From NCBI GenBank assembly GCA_950295325.1, contig OX485807.1, positions 47,832,440-47,896,439 of the forward strand: 64,000 bases of DNA, written 5' to 3'. The notes under the pieces were generated by a model, which saw nothing but the letters and a program-made list of their open reading frames with translations, did no database searches and was not told the DNA's origin. The stretch comes from Polytrichum commune (Eukaryota > Streptophyta > Polytrichopsida > Polytrichales > Polytrichaceae). The translations under genes and the position numbers were made by a program. The first letter of the stretch is position 1. The number at the start of each line of letters is the position of its first letter. Below, one piece after another: positions 44,571-58,284 of this stretch.

Positions 44571-45490
44571 GAGGATTTAAGCGATAGAAAAAGGGTGGTG
44601 AGGCATTCTTGTGGATATTCTTGAGGGGTTAAATGATTTGTATTTAGAGAGCATATGGGATTGAGAGAGTGAGTGTTCTTAAGTGTGTAGAAAAATTGAG
44701 GGTGTTGAGGTTACTTGGAGGAGTGAGGGTATACACTAGACAAAGTGTTGTATATCCTATATTTGGTTTATAAAGGAGACATAATTTGAGTTTCGGGTTT
44801 TGGTGTACTGTGCGTGATGGAAGAAGTATCTTGTTGCAATATTTTGGAATATTGTTTTTGGTGAGGTAGATCACTTGTATGTAAAGTTTAAGGGTGTGGT
44901 TCATGGTGCTAAAGGAGCAATGAAGCGTTATAGCTAAGGGGGTCCAGGACTATTGCATCCAAGTAACCTAACTTTGAGGGTTTGGTTCTCCGTAAGTATT
45001 ATAGCTATAGGTGTGAGATTTGGAGGGTAGCTTGGAAGATGCCTTGTCTCAATTGCGGTTAAATTTTAGATTCATGGGTGTTATAGTCTAAGAGTTATTG
45101 ATCTTCATGCAACCAAATTTTTTGAATGACTATTGAGGGCAAATCTTAGTTTGACTAAAAGTTGCACCATGAGTTTTACATTACTTTGCTAGTCATGAAA
45201 TTTGATATGTGACTAGTAGATAAGGTATACAACTACCTTACAAAGTTTATGGATACAACATTGTAATTAGCTTTTTGATTACAAACAAACCCAGGGAAAC
45301 AATAAGGGAAGACTTAAAAGGTGACTTTTATCTCATCTAGGTGTCTTGGACAAGATTCATTAGGAAAAACATAGAGTTATTTCACTTCCTTTTAGATTAG
45401 AACTGACAATTATCTTAGGGGTAAGGGATAAAAACTCTAAAAACTCTCCATGTCAGTACATACAGATGTGACAGTCTCTCACCTCACACT
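44571..45490. other. Intergenic, nothing recognised
   Basis: An 86-codon frame on the minus strand at 44644-44904 is not recognisable. Otherwise AT-rich DNA. Confidence 0.35.
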
Positions 45491-45499
45491 AATTCCCAG

Positions 45500-46715
45500 G
45501 CAATAGTCTGACAGTGGATTCCTTTTATTAGGATCAAGTGCGGTGCACAAGCATAGGCACAGCCATCGGCCATAGTCTTGCGTTTGTAACATCATCAAGT
45601 CTTTCTTATCAAAGCCAAGGGCACTTTGATATGCGCTATAGTCTTTAGTTCCAATATATATATCCAATATAACGTCTTTTTATTGTCATCAATAAAATCT
45701 TAGTTCATTATTTATTACTGATCAGACTAGACCATAGTCTAATATTATGTAAATTCACTCCTTACAAAGTTCCTAGCAGATAAGTTTAGTGTTACCGTCC
45801 TCTGGGATGGTAGAAGTACGATCAGAGACCGCCTTGCCCTTTCGGCTCCTCTCCACAGTAATTGTTCACAGGCTATAGTCTTCACGATGTAACTTTTCCT
45901 CTCCCAACATGACTATTGCCTTTCCAATGTTCTAGGCTCTGCTTAGGACTATGCTCAATCTCACCACAACCAGGGCTTAGAGTGATTAATCGAATCCTTC
46001 GATTCCCCAAGTCACCCTCTTATCATCATTTCCTCTTATTAATCTCTAATTCTCACTCTCAAGTAGATTGCTCTTCATCATAATCAAGACCTTAGTCTCA
46101 CTATTCCATCATTCCTTGTCAATAACAATCATCCGATGTACCTCTACGAGAGGTTCACTCATTTATTACCAAGACTATGGCCTCATAGAGTGATCGAATG
46201 GGGAAATCTCATCATCACTTGACTGTATGCGGTCAAATACACAGACTATAGCCTTCATGCAAACACTTGCATTCTCTGCAATGATCTCATACATCTATTC
46301 CAAGAATATAGCTTGGCTACATTATCTGATGTAGTCCGCTATCCCAATATCAAGACTATAGTCTGGACTTACCAATCTGATACACAACACACACAATGAA
46401 AAGATAAAAAGAACACACAAAGGAATTGCAATCCAGTGCTCACTCCCTGGAAAGGATCACTCAATATTAACATGCAATAACATATACAAATAAGACAATG
46501 ACCATGCACATTACGGGTGCACAATAATTACAGACTTTTCTTCACTCAAAAAGTTCTATCACAATTGAGTTCTATCTCCCTCCCAGAGATAACTCTCTTC
46601 TCCCTTTCCCTCTCCTCTCTTTATACTAAGAGGAGTCCTTGGATCTTTCCATCCTTTCATATTAGACCATAGCCTTTGAGTTCGTGCTTTTCGGAATCTG
46701 CAGACTATAGCCTAT
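45500..46715. repeat. Cluster of palindromic AGACTATAGTCT-like motifs
   Basis: Variants of the perfect 12-bp palindrome AGACTATAGTCT recur at irregular 50-150 bp intervals. They lie near 45501, 45570, 45636, 45731, 45873, 45911, 45947, 46089, 46172, 46243, 46353 (exact palindrome), 46664 and 46703. Common forms are CTATAGTCT, CCATAGTCT, AGACTATAGCCT and AGACCATAGCCT. That density is far above what the flanking sequence shows. Function unknown. Confidence 0.6.
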
Positions 46716-49700
46716 TCACATTTACAATGTTCTGGAATTCCAGTTCAGATCTAACTACATTCACACTTAAATTTGATTTGTGAAAAGAAAAACAGATTTT
46801 TACTACTACAAACATGAACAAGTGGGAAGTTATAAAAGGGTGAAGTTGGCTAGGTCAATATTGAAGATACTATGTTATTGAGTGAACTTGGACAAGATTG
46901 AGGGATGATTTAGGATCATTGAAGAACTAGTGCATGTAAGGAGCAAACTTTGAGATTACAATAGCAAAGGACTCCGTGTTTTTCCAGACAAACTGTATTC
47001 TTCTTGACAACGTCTACCATTTTCTATGCATCCATAGTTTATGCTTCTCTCTCTGATGGCAAGATTTTTTAAGAAGATTTGTTATTTTTCAAATCTTCAT
47101 TCGGAACTAGGAGTTATAAGTCTCCCTCTTAGTCTCATGTACCCCCTCCGTCATTGCTAGTTGTACCTAATACTAAGGATGTTGATGGATTCATAAAAAT
47201 CTTGTCAGTGATAGAGAGGTTGAAGGAGACTCAAGCCAAAAGCAATACAAACTTCATTAAGAAAATGGATTTCAATACTCTCCTTTGACAGTTTGTCAAG
47301 TTTTTCCATATAAGTTCAATGGTAACATCATGTTTGAGCTACCCCCTTCAAGATTACATATACATTCTTACTACAAATCTCTTCTTTGAGATGGGTTAGC
47401 ATCATGATGATCATGATGAACTTGAAGCTCAATACTTGCCACGTGTACAATCCAATTTTCCAGTTAGTCCTCACTATTGCAATGTATGACATGCAATCTA
47501 AAGAAATTGAGTACCAAAATTGCATGTAGTACTTGATGATCAAGCATATGAAGCTTTATGATGTTATACAACCTCATTTCCATGGACGTATAACAAATTT
47601 TACCCAAACCAATTAGAATGCAGTGTGCATGTCTACGGGAGTAGAATGCAAAGCAACCCATAAAAGGTACATATAAGGCATGCAATTTTCATTATGAGCA
47701 GTCAATGGAACAAATCAAAAATCACACTTTTAGGTGCTTCCTTGATGAGTTCAATTCACTTCTCTATGAATGGAAGCATTTGAAGACACTAGGCAAATAA
47801 ATTGCAATAAGCACAAGTTTGAAAAATGGTTGGAGCCGTTTGGAGCATGTACCTTGGATGGAGAGGAAGTCATGCTACACTGGCTAAAGTTTTGGATTTT
47901 TTGTTGCTCATTTAGATTCCGCCATTAGAATTGTGAATGTTGCAACTCTGCGTCTCTGATTTGGTTCATATCATGTTCTAGACTCTAGGTTTTTTATTTG
48001 ACCTTATTTCATATGGTAGTTGTTTCTAAGCGGGACATAACGCTAGAGGAGGATGCAAAAATGCTCACATGCAACCTAGCCAAAGTTGTTCACCAAATGG
48101 CATGCAATGTTGGATAAGAACAACATTGACATGTTTGAGATGATCATTGACGATTAGGTCAGAGAATTAGTTCAACATTCCTTTGACTTTGAGTTTTTTT
48201 TTTTAAAAAGGCATAACTAGGATGGGACCTAACAAATTGAAGTTGTTGCTTTGTGCCATTGAATGTCAATTCTTGCATGGATGGTTTGACAAAGATATTG
48301 ATAGATACGCAACAAAATACCACATGATAAGGAGCCTTATTTAGAAGAATAGAATTGTTTCAAGATTTGGGTGGAGAAAACGAATCTCATTAACGAGATT
48401 ATATGAATTTTAAAATTTCCAAGCAATCTTCCCATTGTGTCTCCCAACACCAAGGATTGATTGCAAATGAATGTATACTAGAATTTGTGGTATATTGCAC
48501 GTACTTTTGTCACCTCCAAAGCTGTATATGTTGTGATCCACGCAAGAGGCATGTTCTCCCGTAAGGTAAACATTAGCGTTTCCACTCCCATGCCATGTTA
48601 TGATAGCCTATTCAAGTCCAAGAACATAAAGAGATCCATTCACAAAACCTTTTGGTTTTGTCATAAATGACAAAAAAGGTGTGTGAGTGGCAATATGGAG
48701 TTTGGTGTGATGCCCACCCCTCCTGGTCTTGATGTATGGCCTATAGAAATTGGTACATATTTGACTATGTTAGAGGCCTTTATATTGCAAAATGATGGGT
48801 TTAATGTCGCTTGGTTCGAAAAATATCATGTGGCCTAGTAAGGCATTGCCAATTCAGAGCACCCAACCACTTGAGATGGAAAGATTGTCCATTACAATCC
48901 ACCTTCCGAGCCCACGGGGGGATCACACCCCCTTACATTTCATAACCATGTGCGATAAAAGTTTGCTACCCTATATTACATGCCATAGATAATTTTTAAA
49001 ATTATGATATTTTGTCTACATACACATAACCATTGATAATATCTTTTGTATATTTTTTTGAAATTTTTAGTCATCTTCATTTTTTGTAGTAATTTTTTTA
49101 GTTCAATGTTGCGTCATTCTAGTTAGAAACGGTATGTTTTATAAAAAAAAACAAATCATCAAATTTGGTTACCAATTTTTACTATGTAATAGATACTATG
49201 TATATCTACTCTTGAAAAAAAAATCATAAACTTTTGAACCATTTTGGTGATGCTTTATGTAAAAAGTAGATTTTGTTTTATCGCACGTGGTGTTCAACTT
49301 GACAATGAAGTGCACCCCCCGTGTCCGAGCCTTATTATTAGTAAATGACGCTTGCATGTTCATTTAAAATCGTGATTGTGGTGAAGGTGAATTTAAGTAG
49401 GTAGAATGGTAGCAAATGGTAGGATCATATATGTTGTTTACAATTAAAATGACACTACTTTTAGTGAGCATTATCACATGGCAGCCAACAAGTATTCAAG
49501 GTTCTTGTATGCATCTTTCCTAAAGATTCATAACTCCAACATTGATGGAAAATAGCCATAGTTCTATTCAAACACATGTACAGTTTATTTTTATTGATTT
49601 TGTGTACGATTGAGAACATGTTCTTCCATAACATTAACTCAAGCCATGCTTCTCTACATAAATGTTTTAACCATGATCTTATGGTTTAGGATGCAATAAG

Positions 49701-52700
49701 TAGAATTTTGGTGAATAAACATTTTAGTGAGTACAATTCAACAAAACTCCAACAATTCACGCTATTCTCTATCGTCTCATGTGGAATATAAATTTACTTA
49801 TAATGCATTTCTTATCATGTTATAAATTCAAGATATATAAAGAAGGTAATGAAGATATAATATAGAATATCATATATAGGTTTTAAAAGTAATAAAAAAA
49901 ATTGCACCTATGAAGATGGTAATTGGTGGGCCTCATCCCATTGGCTGGGATATGAGCCCGATGTTGTTGACGAACTAGGAGAGGATGACAAAGAAATCTA
50001 GAAGATGAAAATAATGCACACGATGATAAAATTGTATAGTTTAGGGTTTAGGGGCTTAAACATGCATAATTGTCACTAATTAAGGTTGCTAACATAAAAT
50101 TCCTACGTTTACCTAATATTCTAATTAGAAAAAAGCTCTTGTAATCATAGCAACACTCTTACATCAATATGATACCAATTCATACCTCATAGTACATATC
50201 ATGATGTTGGATTAATCAATTGTAAGATTAAATTTTAATTACTATATGAAGCATCATAATACTAATAATATATCAATAAAAACCAAAACAAACATGTAAA
50301 TGAGACCCAACATTGTACATATCCTCATATAAATAAAACTAACCTGACAAACCAAACCAAGATAGTTTCACATAAACTAAGACACGACTATCATTAGCCA
50401 CCAAACATTACTTATCTTACCCAAAAACAACACAAATGAAGTATATATATCTAATAGTGGGATTCCACCATATTTTGACATGTTATTACGTTTATAATTT
50501 TACATAAACAAGAAAACAACAAACAAAATATATGGTATATAGGTTACAAAACATATGTATAGCAATTACATGAATAATAATTGACGATAAATGTTAATAG
50601 GACATGAAAATTTTATTTATGTAGAGTCATGGATAATTTCAAGTAACCACCTCTCTAAACTCAATACTATATTGAGCCTATAATTCTTTGCCTGCTTTAA
50701 TAATTCTAAGAGCACAAATCATAATGCAATGGACATATGTAGACCTTGCAATCCATCATGACAATCCATCCAATTGATATGGAGGGTAATTGTAGTATCT
50801 ATTATAGAGTTAATAATCCCACGTACATTTATATATAGGTCAGAATAACCATTTTAAAAGATAACTTTATGAATATTATGGAGTTTAGCTTGAACATCTA
50901 AATAATCATAATTTTAAAAGATAACGTCAAGACCATAAGTTTATCACATAAAATTCGTACCCTTTGGGTTTCTAAGCCAAAAGTGAATTTGTACATATTT
51001 TTAAATCACAAATAACAAAATTAAAATTTGGAAGTCTTTGTGAGTGAAATTGATCTACTTAGCAAATATCTAAAAGTCCAATTCAAGTTCAATTGTTGTG
51101 GAATAAAAACTTAGACCCTTCTAATGTATTATAGTTACTACAATGTATTCCAATATGGCCTAAAGTTCATTGTGATTATTTATAAGTAATAAAAGATTTT
51201 ATCGAGAAAGAAAAAAACTAAGATGTTGAAGATGTTAGAGCTAATTATCATTTCACATTAAAAAAAGATAATCACTAAGATAAATTCATTTAAAGAGGTA
51301 AAAAATAATAGAACCAAACAAGCATTTGTTTAAAGGTATAGTGATAACAACATTGTCTCTCATTGTACTATGTTACTACTTCAAGTCTTCACACCAACTA
51401 TGTCTAGAAGTATTAGATAGGCTAACATTCATCAATACTACATTCCAATAAAAAAAAGCTAAATGTTTTACTCAAGGTTGAGAGTTAGCCATAGTTGGAA
51501 GCTAGAGGTAGAAGTCAGAATGAAAAATAATTAAATAAACTTGAGCCTTTATTTTAAAGGGGTCGTCTCAAGTATTAGAGATGAACATTTTTATTAATTT
51601 GTGTCCTACTATGCATTTGCTTTAGATATTTATTTTGAAAACATTAGTTTTGCTATTCTTCATCCGATATTTTTCCATGCATTGTTGACATTGTAGTGTC
51701 AAAAGACATTCGTCACGTGAAATCATGCATCGTTAAAGTAGATTATACCAACTTAAAAGTTAGATTCAATCAACAACTTGTGAAATCAAGTTGTCTCTAC
51801 CCATTTGAATGTTTTGGCATTTTATCACTTTGGAATCGTTAGAGTTAGCCTTTGAATCTCATGTCATTGTCTTTGAACCTAGTCACTCTCTTATTCATAT
51901 CTTAATCCTCTAAGATTAAGGTGATGAATTTTATTTTTTAAAGAATTAAGTCTAAAGCTTCTCAAACTATGCAATATCATTATGATAAATATTTATTTAA
52001 GCTCATTTTGAATGACTTATTTTTTAATATATTGAATGAAAAAAAAACCGAATTTTGGCTTCAATTTTTTCACGACATCAATGCATTTCTTTCTAAGGTA
52101 TTTTTCATACTGATTCTTTCAAACTATATGTTAAATTATCAATGCAACTTTCTTTTGCACTTTCTTGCTTAACAATATATTCAACTTCCATTGATTGTAT
52201 TTATGGTAACTAGGTTGGTACAAATTACACATTCTACTCTCAGGATGTTCAACAGATAATACCAATAGTTGATTTGGTTATTATAGATATTCCGGGGGGG
52301 CTACTTGCGTCTGGAATTTCAATACATCTTTCTTCAATACCTTCTTAGAATGCAAAGTCCGATACATTTTTTCTTGTTCCAATTTTATTTTGCATGCAAT
52401 ATCTTCATGACAATGATGCTTTGTTGACATTTCATTATGAAACTCCACAGTGGAGGAAACAATTGTCTTCATACTTTTTCAACTATAATTTCAAAATTTG
52501 TTATGAACCTTGGACTTGTGTAAACCCACTTCGTCTAGCCAATCCTTACATTCCCAAATGTAAGTGGATGTCATTGTTTAAGAAATTATAAAGATTTGCC
52601 AATTATAATGATGTTACTATGCACCTACATAGGTGCTCATATTGCATGTGCATGCTCTGTATTCTATAGGATGTGAGCAAGGTGTAGTAGGCTAGCGCAA

Positions 52701-54664
52701 TTAATGGTAAAAACATGATGGATATACACATTTGTTGTGTTTTTATCATTTGGCAACACAACATATTTGGCAGAGTGCCTAGTTATGAGGAGCTCATGAT
52801 AACCAAAGAGAGGGATGACATAAGTTGGAGCTCACCACAAGATTGAAAGGCATTGAAGGCTAAAAAAAAGCAAGGAAAATAAAGAGCTCGGCATCCGAGA
52901 GGAACTTGATAAGTACTTAGACGTGTGTGGAAGGCATAGACAGTGGAGGTTCAAATGCAGATAGAAGAAATGGCAAATGCCTCAATAGATGAGGAGGACA
53001 AGTGACTCAAAAGTTTGCACTTTGATTGGATTGAAAATATTCGTGGCAAAATTGGAGATGGAATAAGGAAGGGTTGGATGCAGGTTTCACGAGGACTGAT
53101 GAGCCATTTGAAGTTTGTGAAATGTTTGGATATTAGTGGAAGTGTACATGTAAAATTTGTACATGCATCTATAGGATGGCCTACCACATTGCTATTAGTT
53201 GGTTTGGAAATGAGGCATCAATACCAATGATGTTGCATGTTGTTAGGTACATGCGGCTTTTATTTTGGTTGTCGACACAATTTCCATCCACTGTAGGCTC
53301 TCACTATATTAGCTAAGAGTGAATTTTGCAAATACCACACAAAACCGGGCAATTAAGAATATGTTGACATTAGCTGTGGACAAATGAGTTGCATGTTGGA
53401 AAAAACGCTAGTATACAATTGTGAAGTGTGCCCCCATTTTGGGTTACTAGGCTTGGCAAATGTCCATCTATGTGTGCATGAAATTTATTGTTTGCACTTT
53501 TTAGGTTGATTTGAAGTGGACTATCTATAAAATCTAGATACATAAAGAATTCTCAAAAATTCATTTAAAGCATCTGTACCACATAAATTCACATCCTTTC
53601 AAAATTCCAAAATTAGTATACTATTAGAACGACTCAACACAAATAAACTGTATTCGATGTAAGCACACCAATAAATAGGTAGCATGAGCCAATGAGTCAT
53701 TACCATTTGTCATTGGTGTAGGTGATGCTTAAAGAAATGATAATAATAATAATAACAATAACCACAACTAAATAAAAATCACCAAACATGAAATTTAGTA
53801 TTTACTAAAGCAAAAAATGGTATTATTTTCCACAATTCACTAATGATAACATTTGAGGCCAGGGTAGTACTTGTGAAATCCACATGGAGAGAAAGCTAGG
53901 TAATAATGAATCTCTAAAGAATTTCCACGTGAACGTCAATGGAAAGATAGTCCAAAAATATCAGGTTGGACCAAGCACATCCTACAATAGCCTACATCAT
54001 GGCTTCCAAGGACCATAATTTTATCTTTTGTGCTTTCATCAAAGATGTGTTGATTGGTATCAACGCTCCCTTAAATCAACACTCTCATATTGATATAACA
54101 TTCGTCTTCGCTATGCACAGACAGTGTACATATCAACGCCATAGGTGTTGATAACCACCTTTGTACCTAGTAGTGCTGGGACTCATAAACACTCATCCAA
54201 GAGGTGAGAGAAAGGGGGCAGAACGCCCCATAGAATGGGACGCGACACATTAATAATAGCTAAAGAATGAATGATCGACATTATTTGTTGAGCAACAATC
54301 TACAATCACCTGAGCGAACAGGAGTACTTGTTTTCTCCACTCTACAGATTGATTGGCCCTTGCCAATCCATTTCATAACCAATCTACCCCTTCAGTCATG
54401 CTTAGAAAAGATAAAAGTTGACCAAAGTAACAGATGTCATTATTTTGAAAAGCATCCTACATAACTATAAACATTGGAGAATCTAGAAGGAAAGTAGCTG
54501 TTTATTTATGGAACTGTAGCTAAGCACATTATTTATACACGTACTTATATAAATTAGCTTTCCTCAAGTGTTTTAGCTCGGCCACTCAGAAACCCTTTAT
54601 CCATTTCAAATCAATATCCATCTGAATCGAAGCGTTCCAAGTCTTTGAAAGAATTCAGCATCAT
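46716..54664. other. Long AT-rich gene-poor stretch
   Basis: Read on both strands I see no coding region above chance, no tRNA and no rRNA. Some stretches (47.1-48.7 kb, 52.8-53.2 kb) have slightly richer composition and broken frames that could be very old transposon remnants, but no motif supports a family. An AAT microsatellite lies near 53743-53760. Confidence 0.4.
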
Positions 54665-57066
54665 TCATTGTGATACTTTGGTGCATTCCCAAGCCATTGC
54701 ACTGGGGTGCTCTGAATAATATCTCGCCAAAGATGGTGCGTCAGCTGGAATATTCTTTGAATCTACGTGGGGTTCGTAGAATTGAGTAATCTGGAATCCT
54801 GCCTCTAGCAGAGCAGTTACCCAAAATGATAACGTGTAGCATCTGTTGGTGATCTCGATCTTCCTTCCGGTGTTAAACACGAGTTGTACCTGGCAACAAC
54901 ACACAAATTAGGATGTGAGCCTTTTGGGCAGACAGAAGTTTTACCTTTCTTCCCAGCCCTCAGTACATCATACTCTTAGAATGTCAAACACCCTGCATGC
55001 ATGTTCATATCCAGACGTTTAATTCAGAGCGTAGCAGAACCTTCGGCAGTACTCGGATGTCACGAGTCTACAATCTAGCGATAAAAGCGAGTGACAATTG
55101 AAGTTTTACAAGAAACTCACCCTGCGTGGTGTTCCTTCATCGTCGAAGTACTTATAGTCTGTCCCATCGTCTTTAGGGTAATATTGAACATGGCCGGCCG
55201 CGGTTTTATTCATGTATTCCAAAACGTGTGGCTCGTAGAAAAAAAGTTTCCCACCAGGTTTAAGCAACTTCGAGATGTCCACAAGCGCCTGCTTTACCTG
55301 CATTTGCTCCAAACATCTTGTGGTTAACTGCCAATTGCAAGCGTACACATACCTGAATCACATGTATATGTATTAATATACATGTACTAATGATTGTTTT
55401 TTTTATAAAAAAACCATGCAGTAATCTTTGTAGTTACATGTCTCTGTTGCATGTGTACACAACAGTGAACACCATACACAACTGAAGATCGGTAGTTGCA
55501 TTTAAATTTTAAATTCACGTATAGAATTGAAACCCAAGTAGAAAGTACCTCTTCCTTGGATGTAAAGTTACAGAATACGTATATGGAAATGGCTAGGTCA
55601 AATGAGCCCTCTTGCGCGCCTGGTATTGAGGTCATATCTGTGGCAGAACAGACATGAATATCGGCTGTTGGAGCTTCCAATTTCTCATTTCCAGACCTTG
55701 ACCTGCAAGCCATTCAGCCAGGTTAAAGACATCAGGAGAAAGACCCCGGAGGTCCACCGAGGATGCAAGAGGTAAATATTTCATGCGCCACGATGTAATA
55801 GTGTTTAATCATATGAAACATTTGTCACTATCTTCGTGCGTCATTAATGTTTGTCACAAAGATAGTCACAAACAAAGATAGACAAATTAAACGTTGACTA
55901 GAAGATAGTGAAAAAAAATTAGGTTCTGAAGGCATTGGTATCACATATGAGCCGGCAGTGCAGAACCTGAACTGGAAGAGAACCCACGTGAAAGGGGGAA
56001 TGGGCTTTATAGGCCAACAAATCTCAAACATCAGAGTGTAAAAGTGTAGAGAGAAGGAACCTTTTCCAGTAAAGTATCATATTGGTGTCATCTAATTTTA
56101 TGAGCAGACTCGAAACGAAGTCCGAAGAAGAAGCAAAGACATCTCTAAGGCGAAGGAGAGATGAGGTTCGTCTAATGGGGACTTTGGTGCATTCAGAATA
56201 TGGACAGAAAATATTGCATCTCCACGGATAATGCCTCAGACGCATTAAATTTTTCATAAGCTAAGATCCACCAGGTGAGAGAACCCTAAGAGCTCGACTT
56301 CGAGAACACTCTGATGTTTGTAGGCAGCAAGAAAACATGATCCATGCTGCTGCGAAGTATACGTGATTCTTACTGGCTGACGAGGTACTCTTTCGCTGCC
56401 TTCTGGGCTCCCGCCACCATGTCTGTAGATGGATCAAAAGCTAGAACATAATTTGCCCCTGACAATAAATAAAGGAAGAAGACGATTCAGTCGACATTGA
56501 CAAATAAAAATTCTACAAAACAAGTTCTTCCAACAGAGCCTTCCAATCTTCACTTTTTTGGTAAGGATGTCGATAAGGCTTGTACTTGGAAGTGTTAAAC
56601 GGTGAAAAAGAGTATGTCAAACCGTTCTCAAGCCCGAATGTCTCAATTACAGATGTCAGTCTAGTGGACGCACGTGTAGTAGGTTTCAGAAAGACCTACT
56701 CTCGAGTTTCAACTGGAAGGCATGAGAGATTAGAACTGGAAGGATAGATCATATACATCAAAATCGAACGTCGCTTTTGAACATTCTTTAAGTCAGAACT
56801 TGGAAGTCCCGGAGGAAGAAATGAATATCAAACATTGAACCGGATTCATGATTCGAGACTCAACCTGCTTGCATTAGTTTCACCGTATATCTCCCCGTTC
56901 CGCAGCCCACATCCAAGGCCTTCCACGGCGCGCCTTCTCTCTTCTCGCCGAAGGTCCTGACATAGGCTCCACAGAACGGTATTTCGAGTTCATCTTTCAT
57001 CCAAGCGCTCCCGTCGAAGTCGTCGGTAAACTTGTTCCATTGCCGCAGAACATCCTCTTTCGACAT
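54665..57066 (-). CDS. SAM-dependent class I methyltransferase, 5 exons, 280 aa
   Basis: Exons on the minus strand: 57066-56865, 56458-56374, 55702-55549, 55297-55121 and 54889-54665. All introns are GT-AG and every junction keeps the frame, giving 281 codons including TGA. The Rossmann-fold methyltransferase motifs are all present. Motif I is LDVGCGTGR (residues 51-59), which binds SAM. The acidic post-I motif is VLAFDPS (72-78). Motif II is GSFDLAISIYVF (128-139). Motif III is LLKPGGKLFFYEPH (158-171). The C-terminus has FYEPHVD and ends AWECTKVSQ. The small-molecule or protein substrate cannot be told. The start is the Met before SKEDVLRQW. The frame stays open upstream to an ATG at 57291 with a Lys/Arg/Ser-rich extension that could be an organelle presequence, so a ~355-aa form is possible. 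The gene looks intact and functional. Confidence 0.85.
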
Positions 57067-57309
57067 GATTCGACACCCTTCAGGACAACGCCGGCTACAC
57101 AAGGGGATAGAATTTAAGTTTTTACGCTTGAAGTGCCATCGACACTTCGATTCCTTCCGAACGAACAACAAATGAGCCTTGAGTCTTTTGCGCAACAGAA
57201 GGTCTGTATTCAATACAAAACAGACTGATACTGCCCAGCTATACAGCGGGGAATATGTACTGTACGCATTGGGAGCATCACCATAGAGCATCCAGAGTTC
57301 CAGGCCCAA

Positions 57310-58280
57310 TTAGCTACCTATGTTAAAACTTAAGCATGTGGTCTGAGACTGATTTAGATATTCTAGGGATAATTCTGGACTGGGCCAAGTTTCCTCGTTG
57401 TAAGCAACAATTTGACGGCTTCGGTTTGAGAACCTCCTTATTATCGTCGAATAAAAAAGCTGGATACAATTTTTTATTCGTCTTCCCCTTTTTTAATACA
57501 GTGCTATTTACGTTCTACAAGTCTGTGACTACTGAAAATGATTAATATTCGCATATTCACGCGTAAAATATCCAAATCTGCATTAAGTAAGACGACAAAA
57601 AAGCATATTTATAAACCACTTAGCACAATTAGCTTGTTTAGTATAGTAAACAGATAACGGTTCCGGCGCAGCCTTGCTCCCCGAAGCTCACAGCATAGAA
57701 CATTTGCTTCTATGTGACCAGCTAATTATACTGAGGTAATCAGCTTTCTCTCGGCTGGTCCTCATTATTTGTTTTCTTTTTTAGGCACTTGATTCTCGAT
57801 TTGAACGAGATGTAAAAATTACACCTTAAGGCAAGCCAGAAACCCCGGGGGCCGGGAGTATAAGTTACAGACTAGTTCAAGAAGTTTCAACTTCGAAGAA
57901 TGACACGTATCGGATCTCCAAAATTTTCCTTATTTACTATGGACGGTCAACTATTCGAGGGGGGGGGGGGTTGAGGAAATAAGATATAATAAAATATAAT
58001 AAAAATCTTCAATAATACTCGTCATTAAGTTTCCTCTTGCAATACGTAACAATCAAACATCTACACAAGTTACCTGAGCAGCTGGACGGCGTGCCTCCGG
58101 ACGGGTATCAGAAGACCTCCGCGCTTATTCCTTAACTTCTCGCGTTCCGAATCTTCGTATCCCCTCCGAGCCTAGTCAATTTCAAACCTCTAATTTTCAG
58201 CCTCACCAACGGCAGACGAGCAGAAGATTTCAATGTTTACTTCCAAAACCTCACCAATGTTGGTTGCAATCTCTTCGCAA
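57310..58280. other. Upstream region of the methyltransferase gene
   Basis: Likely contains its promoter. A run of ten or more G is at about 57958-57970. No gene recognised. Confidence 0.35.
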
Positions 58281-58284
58281 CAAA

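Noticed and set aside
47140-48670. Possible old retrotransposon gag-like or transposase region
   Set aside because: Frames are broken every few dozen codons and no motif such as a zinc knuckle or protease site was seen.
55828-56257. Minus-strand frames of 67 and 77 codons
   Set aside because: They lie in the long second intron of the methyltransferase and are not needed for an in-frame transcript.
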